Assembly: GCA_014379235.1 (NCBI GenBank)
Contig: JACMMD010000853.1
Span: 1 to 10,170 of the forward strand
Direction: 5' to 3'
Source: Anaerolineae bacterium
GTDB lineage: Bacteria > Chloroflexota > Anaerolineae > Aggregatilineales > Phototrophicaceae
Length of the DNA stretch: 10,170 nt
Of this stretch, positions 1 to 6,740 are shown piece by piece. Each line of letters begins with the position of its first letter. Position 1 is the first letter of the stretch. The notes under the pieces are model-generated. The model was not told the DNA's origin and ran no database searches. It saw only the letters and a program-made list of their open reading frames with translations. Made by a program: the position numbers and the translations under genes.

Positions 1-777
1 GATCACGATAACGTCAGCACCGGCTTTGGCCGCCAGCTTGACATCGTCAAAAACGCGCGTGGCTCCCATCTTGACGAAGATCGGCACCTGCCAATCGGTG
101 GCTTCGCGCAGTTCTTCAATCTTGATGTTCATATCGTCGGGGCCCAGAAAGTCAGGGTGACGTGCAGGGCTGCGTTGATCGACGCCGACGGGGAGATCGC
201 GCTGGGCGGCGATATGCTCTTTGACTTTCGAGTCGAGCAGCAGTCCGCCTGTTCCCGGCTTTGCGCCCTGTCCGATGGTCAATTCAATCGCGTCGGCTTT
301 GCGGAGATCGTGAATATTGAAGCCATAGCGCGAGGGCAGCACTTCATAAATCAAGACGCGGCTGTTCTCGCGTTCGGCCATCAACATGCCACCATCGCCA
401 GTGGTGTTCGATGACCCTGCCGCCGCCGCACCCTTCGCCAGCGCGACTTTGGCATTCAGCGAGAGCGCGCCCCAGCTCATACCCGTAATCATGATGGGGA
501 TGTCGAGTTCGATGGGTTTTTTCGCGTGGCGCGTACCAAGCACAGTCTTGGTGACACACTGCTCACGATAGCCTTCCAGCGGGATGCGGGTCAGGCTGCA
601 CGGGATGAACGTCAAGTCGTCGAAGGTTGCCCAACGGCGTTCGCGCAGTGTCCCGAAGCCGCGCATTTCATAGAGGCCTTCTTCCGCTTTGCGATGGATG
701 CCTTCCATAACAGAGGGGTCATAGGTGCCGCTCGCCTTGAGATTGCGGAAATTGCCATTGCTGTTTTGATCGGACAT
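1..777 (-). CDS. glxD: FMN-binding glutamate synthase domain protein (GlxD/MgsC/GltB2-like), 3' end outside window
   Basis: The first 259 codons are visible; the frame stays open to the window edge, so the C-terminus is missing. It encodes the FMN-binding (beta/alpha)8 synthase domain of glutamate synthase as a separate protein. Visible family signatures are GMSWGALS (residues 99-106), TTGDGGM (125-131), QGAKPGTGG (170-178) and GADVIVI at the truncated end (253-259). The Fe-S cysteines of the family would lie beyond the edge and cannot be checked. The family transfers ammonia, channelled from the amidotransferase partner, onto a 2-oxo acid. In the closely similar GlxD/MgsC branch of methylotrophs the complex makes N-methylglutamate. 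The gene starts 37 bp after the GXGXG gene, and a GAGAGG ribosome site lies about 11 nt before the ATG. Family membership is clear; choosing GlxD/MgsC over a generic archaeal-type GltB rests on remembered similarity and gene order. Confidence 0.9.
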   Translation of the reverse strand, partial: MSDQNSNGNFRNLKASGTYDPSVMEGIHRKAEEGLYEMRGFGTLRERRWATFDDLTFIPCSLTRIPLEGYREQCVTKTVLGTRHAKKPIELDIPIMITGMSWGALSLNAKVALAKGAAAAGSSNTTGDGGMLMAERENSRVLIYEVLPSRYGFNIHDLRKADAIELTIGQGAKPGTGGLLLDSKVKEHIAAQRDLPVGVDQRSPARHPDFLGPDDMNIKIEELREATDWQVPIFVKMGATRVFDDVKLAAKAGADVIVI

Positions 778-814
778 TAAAACCAAGCCTCTCTAGGCAG
801 TTTTCTCGGATGTG

Positions 815-1525
815 TTACAGTACGTCTCGCCACGTTTTCCAATTGGATTTGTCGAAATTCCACAGCTTGCGCCCGGATACGATCTTCTTGAATGCCGCTA
901 CGTTGAACTGCGGCTGGTCGAATTTTTCGGGCAGGTGGTGGCGGATTGTCGTCTCTAGGAAAGCCTGATCTTCGGGGAGCAGTTCAGCAAGCACGGCATC
1001 GTTGCCTAAGTCGCCAATTGCCCCGCCAACGTAGCACTCAGTTTCGTACATCGAGTCAGCGAAGGCTGTGCCTGTGTCGCCACAGACGATGATTTTGCCC
1101 TTTTGCCCCATAAAACCGGCCATGTAACCGCAGTTACCGCCGATGAGTAGGATGCCGCCTTTGATCGAGACACCCGCGCGCGCCGCAGCATCGCCCCGAA
1201 TAACGACTGTCCCGCCGCGAATCGATGCGGCCACGCCGTTGCCAGCATTGTTGTCTACGATCACCGTGCCACTGAGCATCGATTCGGCTAGTCCCCAGCC
1301 TGCTGTGCCAGTGATATGGATAGTAGGAGTATCAATCATGCCCGCGCAGTAGTAACCGACGCTGCCCTCAAACGTTAGCTTGATGGGCTGCACGAGGCCC
1401 ACGCCGAGATTATGTCTGGCACCGGGGTTCTTCACAACGATGTCGGTATCGCCGTCTGCAAGCAAGCTTTTGATTTCTACGTTGATCTGCCGGATGGTTT
1501 TGCCATCGCAAGTTATCTCTGCCAT
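815..1525 (-). CDS. glxC: GXGXG-motif protein, glutamate synthase domain 3 (GlxC/MgsB/GltB3-like)
   Basis: This 236-residue protein is a stand-alone version of the C-terminal right-handed beta-helix of glutamate synthase. The repeated glycine pattern is plain: GSVGYYCAG (54-62), GTAGWGLAESMLSG (73-86), GNGVAASIRGG (95-105), GDAAARAGVSIKGG (111-124) and GNCGYMAGFMGQKG (130-143). Such domains are structural: they hold the amidotransferase and FMN domains together and help form the ammonia tunnel. The length matches GlxC/MgsB subunits. The ATG lies inside the end of the upstream amidotransferase gene (13-bp overlap in another frame), so the two are probably translationally coupled. No catalytic residues are expected. 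The family call is firm; the substrate of the whole complex is open. Confidence 0.92.
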   Translation of the reverse strand: MAEITCDGKTIRQINVEIKSLLADGDTDIVVKNPGARHNLGVGLVQPIKLTFEGSVGYYCAGMIDTPTIHITGTAGWGLAESMLSGTVIVDNNAGNGVAASIRGGTVVIRGDAAARAGVSIKGGILLIGGNCGYMAGFMGQKGKIIVCGDTGTAFADSMYETECYVGGAIGDLGNDAVLAELLPEDQAFLETTIRHHLPEKFDQPQFNVAAFKKIVSGRKLWNFDKSNWKTWRDVL

Positions 1526-2421
1526 ACTCTGATTTCACCTGCTTGAGCTTCACGAACCGCAACGTCCTCTTGGAGCGCGGCGCGAATGGCGATTTCTTCG
1601 GTTGCAATCACAACAAATTCGTCGGTTTCGGCTACCAACAGCGGCTTGAGCGCGAACTGGTCTTTGGCAAACCCGATGGAATCGGATGTCGCCGCGATGT
1701 AGCTGAACGAGCCATCGAGGTCTTTGACCGATTCGCGCATCGCTTCTTCGAGGGATAAGCCTCTATCCATCTGCTCGGCCAGATACACACCGATGATTTC
1801 GGAATCGTTTTCAGTGTAGAAATGCACGCCTTGCTGCTCGTAGCGCCAGCGCTTTTTGCGGTAATTGGTGATATGCCCGTTATGCACAGTGGCAAGGTCG
1901 GGACGGCCATGTGACCAGAATGGCTGTGAATGGCTGAGATCAACGCGCGACTCGGTTGAGAGGCGAGTGTGTCCGATGCCGATAGGGCCGGTGAATGTGG
2001 ATATGTTGTAGGTGCTGTCCAGATTTTGCGGCGAGCCAACCTGCTTGACGATCTCTAACGTCTGCCCCATGCTGACCACCTCAAGTTCGGGGTCGAGCGA
2101 TTCGATGTAGTGTTCGAGTTCGTCGGGGCTGCCGTGATAATCGACCACCAACCGCAGGTATTCTGCCGTTGTGGTCGCGTCTTGCACGGTGGTGAAGTGC
2201 CGCATTTGCTCGGTGATATGCCAGCCCTTTTCCTCAAAGTGACCACGCTCACCGAGTTTGACGCGCAAAATCATGCAGCCAGTATTGTGGCCGTTGTACA
2301 ATGCCACGCCAGCCGAATCAGGCCCCCGACAGCCAAGCGCGTCGAGCATCCCTAGGACAATCCGTCCGACGGGTGCCCGGTCACTGCCCGTTTTGTCGTA
2401 GTAACCGGCGATCCCACACAT
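1513..2421 (-). CDS. glxB: Class II glutamine amidotransferase (GlxB/MgsA/GltB1-like)
   Basis: This 302-residue N-terminal-nucleophile amidotransferase hydrolyses glutamine and passes ammonia to a synthase partner. The protein begins Met-Cys-Gly-Ile, so Cys2 becomes the N-terminal nucleophile after Met removal. Other expected residues are present: RGPDSAG (32-38), GHTRLST (150-156), HNGHITNY (180-187) and TENDSE (203-208). A DGSFSY strand and an ATEE segment follow near the C-terminus. It lacks the long C-terminal parts of full GltB or GlmS, so it is an isolated glutaminase domain. It is the first gene of the operon; an AGGGGG-like ribosome site lies just before the ATG, and a 7-bp inverted repeat lies about 13 bp upstream of the start. 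Size and sequence style fit GlxB/MgsA better than PurF or AsnB. N-methylglutamate synthase is a serious alternative to glutamate synthase. Confidence 0.9.
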   Translation of the reverse strand: MCGIAGYYDKTGSDRAPVGRIVLGMLDALGCRGPDSAGVALYNGHNTGCMILRVKLGERGHFEEKGWHITEQMRHFTTVQDATTTAEYLRLVVDYHGSPDELEHYIESLDPELEVVSMGQTLEIVKQVGSPQNLDSTYNISTFTGPIGIGHTRLSTESRVDLSHSQPFWSHGRPDLATVHNGHITNYRKKRWRYEQQGVHFYTENDSEIIGVYLAEQMDRGLSLEEAMRESVKDLDGSFSYIAATSDSIGFAKDQFALKPLLVAETDEFVVIATEEIAIRAALQEDVAVREAQAGEIRVWQR

Positions 2422-2865
2422 ATGCGCCCCCTATTTGCTCTCTATTGTGAGCAAAAATAAAACCCATCCGCGATTTGGATTGAGTTTAAGAGAATGTGAC
2501 TATCGTGAACCTTAAGAGTTGAACACAAAACAGAGCTGGCTCATTCTAACACTAACTATCCTCGCTCCCAAATTCCAAGGTTACACATCAAAAACAATCA
2601 GGAAATGTGTTTCACAACGGGACTATCAGCACTGAGATGGAGTTGTGAAGTTGGCAATGAGGCGGAAAGTATCGCCACTTTAGCTTCAGTGAGTCGCGTA
2701 CACACGCTGCCTCTAAAGTTTGGAAACGCACCGCTCGGTTTCTCAATAGCTTTTGCCTCCGTTATAAATCTTAATGTTGGTTCAACCTTTATGACGTTAC
2801 ACTTTAAGAAACCATTAACTTAACGATCACATAGAATCGCCTTGACGGTATATCGGTAGGGCAAC
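2422..2865. other. 444-bp divergent intergenic region
   Basis: The region separates the minus-strand glx-type operon from the plus-strand sensor kinase gene, so it must hold both promoters. Besides the inverted repeat near the left end, I see a direct repeat TTAAGAG at 2486-2492 and 2512-2518 (26 bp apart). A TAGAAT hexamer at 2832-2837 could be a -10 box for the kinase but lacks a convincing -35 at proper spacing. A 72-codon open frame at 2605-2823 has no recognisable motif and poor start context, so I do not call it a gene. No RNA gene is evident. Confidence 0.5.
2434..2455. promoter_or_regulatory. Inverted repeat in the leader of the glx-type operon
   Basis: TTTGCTC (2434-2440) and GAGCAAA (2449-2455) form a perfect 7-bp inverted repeat with an 8-nt spacer. 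The match extends imperfectly outward into A/T bases. It sits directly upstream of the ribosome binding site of the amidotransferase gene on the minus strand. It could be a repressor operator or an mRNA hairpin that controls access to the ribosome site. I do not recognise it as a known site. Confidence 0.4.
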
Positions 2866-4452
2866 ATGAAACTTCAGACGAAACTAATCATTGCCTTTGT
2901 GGTCATCACATTACTCGTGATCGTACAAGGCATTACCACATTTAATTCCACACAAGAGACTACTGGAAATTTCGAGGCGATATTACAGCACACCACCCCT
3001 GCTATCAATGCATTAGATAAGATGAAAGCCGCAGAGACAGCGCTGGTACAAGAGGTGTTTTCTTACAGCCTAAAGACACAATTTGGTGTCTTGACGGGCA
3101 TTTCAATGATTAACAACCAAGAATTGCAGCGGTTTCAATCAAATTGGGGACTTATGGAAGAGGGCCTCAACGAGTATCGAACCGCCGCCTACGACGGCGA
3201 AGAGACCGAATTAACGCTTGCGCTGCGCCGCTCTTCAATGGCGGTCTATCAAAGTGGGTTAACGTTCCTGACTCTGAGTACCCAAGTCAATGACGCGGAA
3301 ATACTTTCACAAGCGCTTAACACTCTAGCTCAGGTGAGTGGTGAGTATGTAGGACTGCTTCAGGAAGCGCTTCAAACCGAGTCTGCTAAACTTCGGGAAC
3401 TGAGCGAAATTAGTAATCAAAGTGCTAGTCAGAGCCTCATCCTAAATTTAGTCTCATCCATAGTTTTAATCGCAACGACTGTCGGTATCGGGTTTATCGT
3501 CGTGCGGACAGTGGCGAAGCCGATCCGCGAACTTGAAGGTACTGCGAAACAGATCACACAGGGGGATTATTCACAACGGATTGCGGTGACCAGCAGTGAT
3601 GAAATTGGTCGAATGACCGCTACTTTTAACGTGATGGCGGATGCAATCCAGAAACGTGACCTTGAATTATCTGAGCTAAACACAGCGCTAGAACGTCGTG
3701 TGATCGAGACACAGCAGGCGCGAGAACACGCAGAAAAATCAGATCAGGTCAAATCTACATTCTTGGCAAGTATGTCGCACGAGCTGCGTACTCCTCTAAA
3801 TTCGATCATCAACTTCACTAAGTTTGTAGCCAAAGGGATTATGGGCCCCGTTTCCGACGAGCAGGTCGAAGCGCTTGGCAAAGTTGTGGGCAGCGCCACA
3901 CATTTACTCAATTTGATCAATGATGTACTCGATATTTCTAAAATCGAGTCAGGCTCTTTGAGGCTGTTTGTCGAGGAGAGTATCGACGTGCGCGAAATTC
4001 TGGAGAGTATCGTCTCCACAGCAGGTGGGTTAGTTATGGAGAAACCCGTTACATTGGATCTTCATATCTCTGAAACCTTGCCTTTAATCAGGGGAGATCG
4101 GCAGCGGATTTTCCAGATTATGCTCAACATAGTTTCAAATGCGTGTAAGTTCACCGACGCGGGCATTATCCAAATTAGTGCCCGACAAAATGATGATGAT
4201 ATTCTGCTGGCCGTTAAGGATAGCGGGCCGGGCATACCTCCTGAAGATCATGCCGCCGTTTTTGAATCTTTTAAACAAACCGAAACAGGTCTACGTCACG
4301 GGAGCGGCACAGGACTGGGGATGCCAATCTCTAAAAACTTAGTAGAGGCACATGGCGGACGTTTATGGTTGGAAAGCACTCTTGGAGAAGGGGCAACCTT
4401 TTACATAACGCTGCCTATCCAATCCGAAATCTTAGCGCTTGTCGCTCTTTAA
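2866..4452 (+). CDS. Membrane sensor histidine kinase (HAMP-HisKA-HATPase)
   Basis: This is a 528-residue sensor kinase. A short cytoplasmic N-terminus leads into TM1 (about 7-25), then an extracytoplasmic helical sensor region (about 28-190, resembling four-helix-bundle MCP-type sensors), TM2 (about 191-213) and a HAMP domain (about 215-267, with the conserved Pro219 and DEIG). A coiled-coil linker leads to HisKA, where His305 in SMSHELRTP is the phosphorylated residue. The ATPase domain shows the N box (around Asn425), G1 box DSGPGIP (from Asp452) and G2 box GSGTGLG (479-485). Kinase activity is therefore expected to be intact. The signal is unknown: no PAS or other named ligand domain is visible. 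A GTAGGG ribosome site precedes the ATG. Two receiver genes follow within 16 and 12 nt and are the likely phosphotransfer partners. Confidence 0.93.
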   Translation: MKLQTKLIIAFVVITLLVIVQGITTFNSTQETTGNFEAILQHTTPAINALDKMKAAETALVQEVFSYSLKTQFGVLTGISMINNQELQRFQSNWGLMEEGLNEYRTAAYDGEETELTLALRRSSMAVYQSGLTFLTLSTQVNDAEILSQALNTLAQVSGEYVGLLQEALQTESAKLRELSEISNQSASQSLILNLVSSIVLIATTVGIGFIVVRTVAKPIRELEGTAKQITQGDYSQRIAVTSSDEIGRMTATFNVMADAIQKRDLELSELNTALERRVIETQQAREHAEKSDQVKSTFLASMSHELRTPLNSIINFTKFVAKGIMGPVSDEQVEALGKVVGSATHLLNLINDVLDISKIESGSLRLFVEESIDVREILESIVSTAGGLVMEKPVTLDLHISETLPLIRGDRQRIFQIMLNIVSNACKFTDAGIIQISARQNDDDILLAVKDSGPGIPPEDHAAVFESFKQTETGLRHGSGTGLGMPISKNLVEAHGGRLWLESTLGEGATFYITLPIQSEILALVAL

Positions 4453-4468
4453 TCAAGAAGGCTCCAAT

Positions 4469-4879
4469 ATGTCAGAGTATCCTTCTGTCTTGTACGTTGA
4501 AGATGACCCAAAGAGTCGTGAGATCATGCAATTGCTTCTGGTGAGGGCAATGGGTTTATCGAACGTGGCAATCTTTGACGATAGCGAAAATTTTCTCTCG
4601 AGAGTTCAGGCATTAGACCCTTTGCCAGATATCGTTTTACTGGATATTCATGTGCATCCGCACAACGGTTATGAAATGCTGCAAATGCTGCGTGGTTTGG
4701 AAAGCCTAGAAGCGGTTCCCATCATCGCACTTACGGCCAGCGTTATGAATGAGGAGATTGCAGAACTGAGGACGAGTGGATTCCACAGCGTGATTTCTAA
4801 ACCAATCAATCAAGATGTCTTTCCAGATATTCTCAGACGTATCTTGAGAGGCGAGTCAATCTGGCGTGTAAGCTATTAA
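4469..4879 (+). CDS. Single-domain response regulator (CheY-like receiver), first copy
   Basis: This 136-residue protein consists of one receiver domain with no DNA-binding or enzyme output. The acidic pocket is Glu11/Asp12 (with Asp13 next to it), the phosphoacceptor is Asp59 in VLLDIH, the switch Thr is Thr89 in ALTAS, and the conserved Lys is Lys111 in SKP, so phosphorylation should work. I chose the ATG at 4469 because AAGAAGG lies 7 nt upstream; an in-frame TTG at 4439 would overlap the kinase gene and has no such site. It probably receives phosphate from the upstream kinase and acts by protein-protein contact or as a relay. The C-terminal tail GESIWRVSY resembles the tail of the next receiver. 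Confidence 0.93.
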   Translation: MSEYPSVLYVEDDPKSREIMQLLLVRAMGLSNVAIFDDSENFLSRVQALDPLPDIVLLDIHVHPHNGYEMLQMLRGLESLEAVPIIALTASVMNEEIAELRTSGFHSVISKPINQDVFPDILRRILRGESIWRVSY

Positions 4880-4891
4880 GGATCGTGCAAT

Positions 4892-5296
4892 ATGTCACTC
4901 CAGAACAAGCGTATCTATCTCGTAGAAGACGGAGTAGAGAATCGGGCCATTATCCAAACTTTGTTGGAACGAAGTGGTGCCAAAATCGCCTTTGACCGTT
5001 GGGGCACCGATACCATTAAAGGGTTACAACTCTTTGCGCCGGTAGATATTATCCTACTCGATTTGATGCTGCCGAATAAAGTTACTGGCTACGATGTTTT
5101 TGATCGCATCCGCGAAATTGCCGATTTCGTGGATGTACCGATTGTCGCGGTTTCCGCTGCTGATCCATCCGAGGCTGTTCCAAAAACAAGAGCAAAGGGT
5201 TTCGCGGGATTTATTGCTAAACCAATTGACTTCGAATTATTCCCACTCCAAATCGAGCGAATTCTCAATCATGAATCGGTTTGGCAACTTCGCTGA
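4892..5296 (+). CDS. Single-domain response regulator (CheY-like receiver), second copy
   Basis: This is a second stand-alone receiver of 134 residues, 12 nt after the first and preceded by an AAGGA ribosome site. Active-site residues are Glu12/Asp13, phosphoacceptor Asp57 in ILLDLMLP, Ser88 in the Thr/Ser switch position (VSAAD) and Lys110 in AKP. It has no output domain. The tail NHESVWQLR parallels the GESIWR tail of the first receiver, suggesting an old tandem duplication or a shared docking surface. With the kinase it makes a three-gene signalling operon. The downstream target is unknown; competition or relay between the two receivers for one kinase is an inference. Confidence 0.93.
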   Translation: MSLQNKRIYLVEDGVENRAIIQTLLERSGAKIAFDRWGTDTIKGLQLFAPVDIILLDLMLPNKVTGYDVFDRIREIADFVDVPIVAVSAADPSEAVPKTRAKGFAGFIAKPIDFELFPLQIERILNHESVWQLR

Positions 5297-5371
5297 CCAT
5301 CGCAGGACATACGGGGTTTTTAACGGCTGCAAGCATTAGCCCTGATGGTCATACAGCTTACGGTTGTATGA
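5294..5371. terminator. Inverted repeats between convergent genes, possible bidirectional terminator
   Basis: Two inverted repeats lie between the receiver gene and the convergent serine hydrolase gene. TGACCATC (5294-5301) pairs with GATGGTCA (5344-5351), with a further AGG/CCT inside. TCATACAGC (5349-5357) pairs with GTTGTATGA (5363-5371) around a 5-nt TTACG loop, with one G-U pair. Neither is followed by a clear T run, so a classical intrinsic terminator is not certain. The position between 3' ends supports a transcription-ending or mRNA-stabilising role. Confidence 0.4.
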
Positions 5372-5401
5372 CTTGAACTGCGCTGCCTTCTGCTTGAATA
5401 T

Positions 5402-6514
5402 TTAATCTTCACTGGTTATGGCTTCCCTCAAACCCACACAGCCATTGAAGTTCATCCAGTGCGCGAGTTCACCGATAGCATCTTGTTGGAGTAATTCGCG
5501 GTAGGTTCGCTGGGGGATGTTACGCAAGAAAGTCGCTGAAATGACAGGAGCGCCATCGTAGGGGTAACCATAGGCAAGCAGCGTTAACGTTCCACCTGAG
5601 TAGAATCCTAACTTCGATCCATACTCTAGATAGTGGTCACTGATAAAGGGGCTATCTTCCCAGCGAAGGGCCGTCCGCGTCATCATTTTCACATCTGTGG
5701 AAAGCGCATCGCCCTCGCCATATATAGCCATCAGCACTTTCAAGAAATCGTTGACCGTTCCAGTGGCGGTATGCTGCTCAAGGATGGCTGCTTGTACGTC
5801 CCAACTTGGAAATTGGCTCCTCAGCTCCGAGCGATAGTCAATCTCGTCTTGACGCCACAGCTCGTCTTCTATGTATAGATCCAAAAAGCGTTCTCCCTGC
5901 GTCGTTGACAGGGATGCAACATCCGCCATTGTGACTTTGCCCGTCTCGTGATTGTTCATGAGCAGCGGGATCATGGTTAGAGAATGCGGGTATGTGGTGG
6001 AGGTTAGGGACAGCCTTTGATACAGGGAGTCCCAATTGACAGAGACAAGGCGATCAAGCAGATAGTCTGATGCGGCATTGGAACTGTACTGTATCATGCC
6101 GACTGCAAGCTCCAACAACGGTATGGCTTGTACATCTGGCGGATACTGCTCCATGAAGCGGTCATGTGCGCCGCGATCCGTTCGCGGCAGGTTATAACGA
6201 TTGAGCGTCTCTACATCAACCGTTTCATCCTCTGATATAGCGCCGATATCGATGCGTCGCGCAACCTCAATAAAGATGAGCAGTTTTGAAATGGATGCGA
6301 GCGGGAAGGTGTCATCTGCATTGTAGAGAAACGAATAAACTGGAGCGTCCAGTGGCATACAGCCAATACTGAAATCATCGGGCTGCATTCGAACCTGATT
6401 CCACAATAAGGACAGCACCGGCTCAAAGGTGGATACCTCCTGTGCCGCTGTGGTCGTTATGCCCAAACCCAGTGTCATGAACAAGAAGAGGAATAATAAC
6501 CTCAGTTTTGTCAT
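5402..6514 (-). CDS. Secreted serine hydrolase, class A beta-lactamase-like fold
   Basis: From the ATG at 6514 this is a 370-residue protein beginning with a signal peptide: Lys/Arg start, a hydrophobic stretch at about 4-19, and likely cleavage after TTTAA (about residue 24). A longer reading from 6592 would bury the signal peptide behind 26 polar residues, so I reject it. The active-site SxxK is SISK (74-77), and the SxN motif is probably SSN (144-146) in QYSSNAASD. The KTG box appears as KLG (301-303), followed by FYSGGT. I could not place a confident omega-loop Glu166 equivalent. The fold therefore fits class A beta-lactamase-related hydrolases or small D,D-peptidases, but true beta-lactamase activity should not be assumed. 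It is monocistronic, converges on the receiver genes and is divergent from chrA, with no obvious functional link to either. Confidence 0.82.
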   Translation of the reverse strand: MTKLRLLFLFLFMTLGLGITTTAAQEVSTFEPVLSLLWNQVRMQPDDFSIGCMPLDAPVYSFLYNADDTFPLASISKLLIFIEVARRIDIGAISEDETVDVETLNRYNLPRTDRGAHDRFMEQYPPDVQAIPLLELAVGMIQYSSNAASDYLLDRLVSVNWDSLYQRLSLTSTTYPHSLTMIPLLMNNHETGKVTMADVASLSTTQGERFLDLYIEDELWRQDEIDYRSELRSQFPSWDVQAAILEQHTATGTVNDFLKVLMAIYGEGDALSTDVKMMTRTALRWEDSPFISDHYLEYGSKLGFYSGGTLTLLAYGYPYDGAPVISATFLRNIPQRTYRELLQQDAIGELAHWMNFNGCVGLREAITSED

Positions 6515-6692
6515 GTCTTTCTTTAACCTGCGACAGCTTTCTATCGTTCGTCGAATTCTAGTAAAGTCATGGCTGCCACTGAGATTGCCCATTACGATCT
6601 TGTATTTCCTTAGTTTGTAATCGACTGAGTTTAATTATGCGACGTTTACTTCGTCTATGGTGACTATTTAATTTATGGTGCTTGTATTCTTG

Positions 6693-6720
6693 TTGAATTG
6701 ATGTATCATGTAACTATAGT
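6693..6720 (+). promoter_or_regulatory. Predicted promoter of the chrA operon
   Basis: TTGAAT (6693-6698) and TATAGT (6715-6720) are separated by 16 nt and match sigma-70 type boxes at 4/6 and 5/6 positions. The predicted start of transcription falls a few bases before the ribosome site of chrA. The -10 box lies in the middle of an 18-bp perfect palindrome, so a bound repressor would block it. Confidence 0.55.
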
Positions 6721-6725
6721 TACAT
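6708..6725. promoter_or_regulatory. 18-bp perfect palindrome, probable operator of the chromate operon
   Basis: ATGTAACTATAGTTACAT is a perfect 18-bp palindrome that ends 15 bp before the chrA ATG and covers the predicted -10 box. Such placement is typical of a repressor site. The likely ligand-responsive candidate is the ChrB protein encoded two genes further on, since ChrB homologues regulate chrA in other bacteria. An unlinked dimeric repressor (for example PadR-like, whose sites often have ATGT/ACAT ends) is the alternative. Confidence 0.65.
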
Positions 6726-6740
6726 AAATTGGATACTCAC

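Noticed and set aside
2486..2518. Direct repeat TTAAGAG upstream of the glx-type operon as a regulator site
   Set aside because: Seven A/T-rich bases occurring twice in a 444-bp spacer can arise by chance; noted in the spacer entry only.
2605..2823. 72-codon open frame in the spacer before the sensor kinase
   Set aside because: No ribosome site, no recognisable motif, and composition like non-coding DNA; it could be chance.
4439..4468. TTG start extending the first receiver by ten residues
   Set aside because: It overlaps the kinase gene and has no ribosome site, while the ATG at 4469 has AAGAAGG at ideal spacing and begins directly before the receiver fold.
5402..6514. Beta-lactam resistance gene
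   Set aside because: Only SxxK is canonical; SSN/KLG and no placed Glu166 equivalent do not support a specific resistance call.
6515..6592. Longer start of the serine hydrolase adding 26 residues
   Set aside because: The extra residues are polar and would bury the signal peptide; no ribosome site precedes this ATG.
6729..6740. TTG start of chrA four codons upstream
   Set aside because: The ATG at 6741 has a GGAT site in front; the TTG would lie almost at the predicted transcription start.
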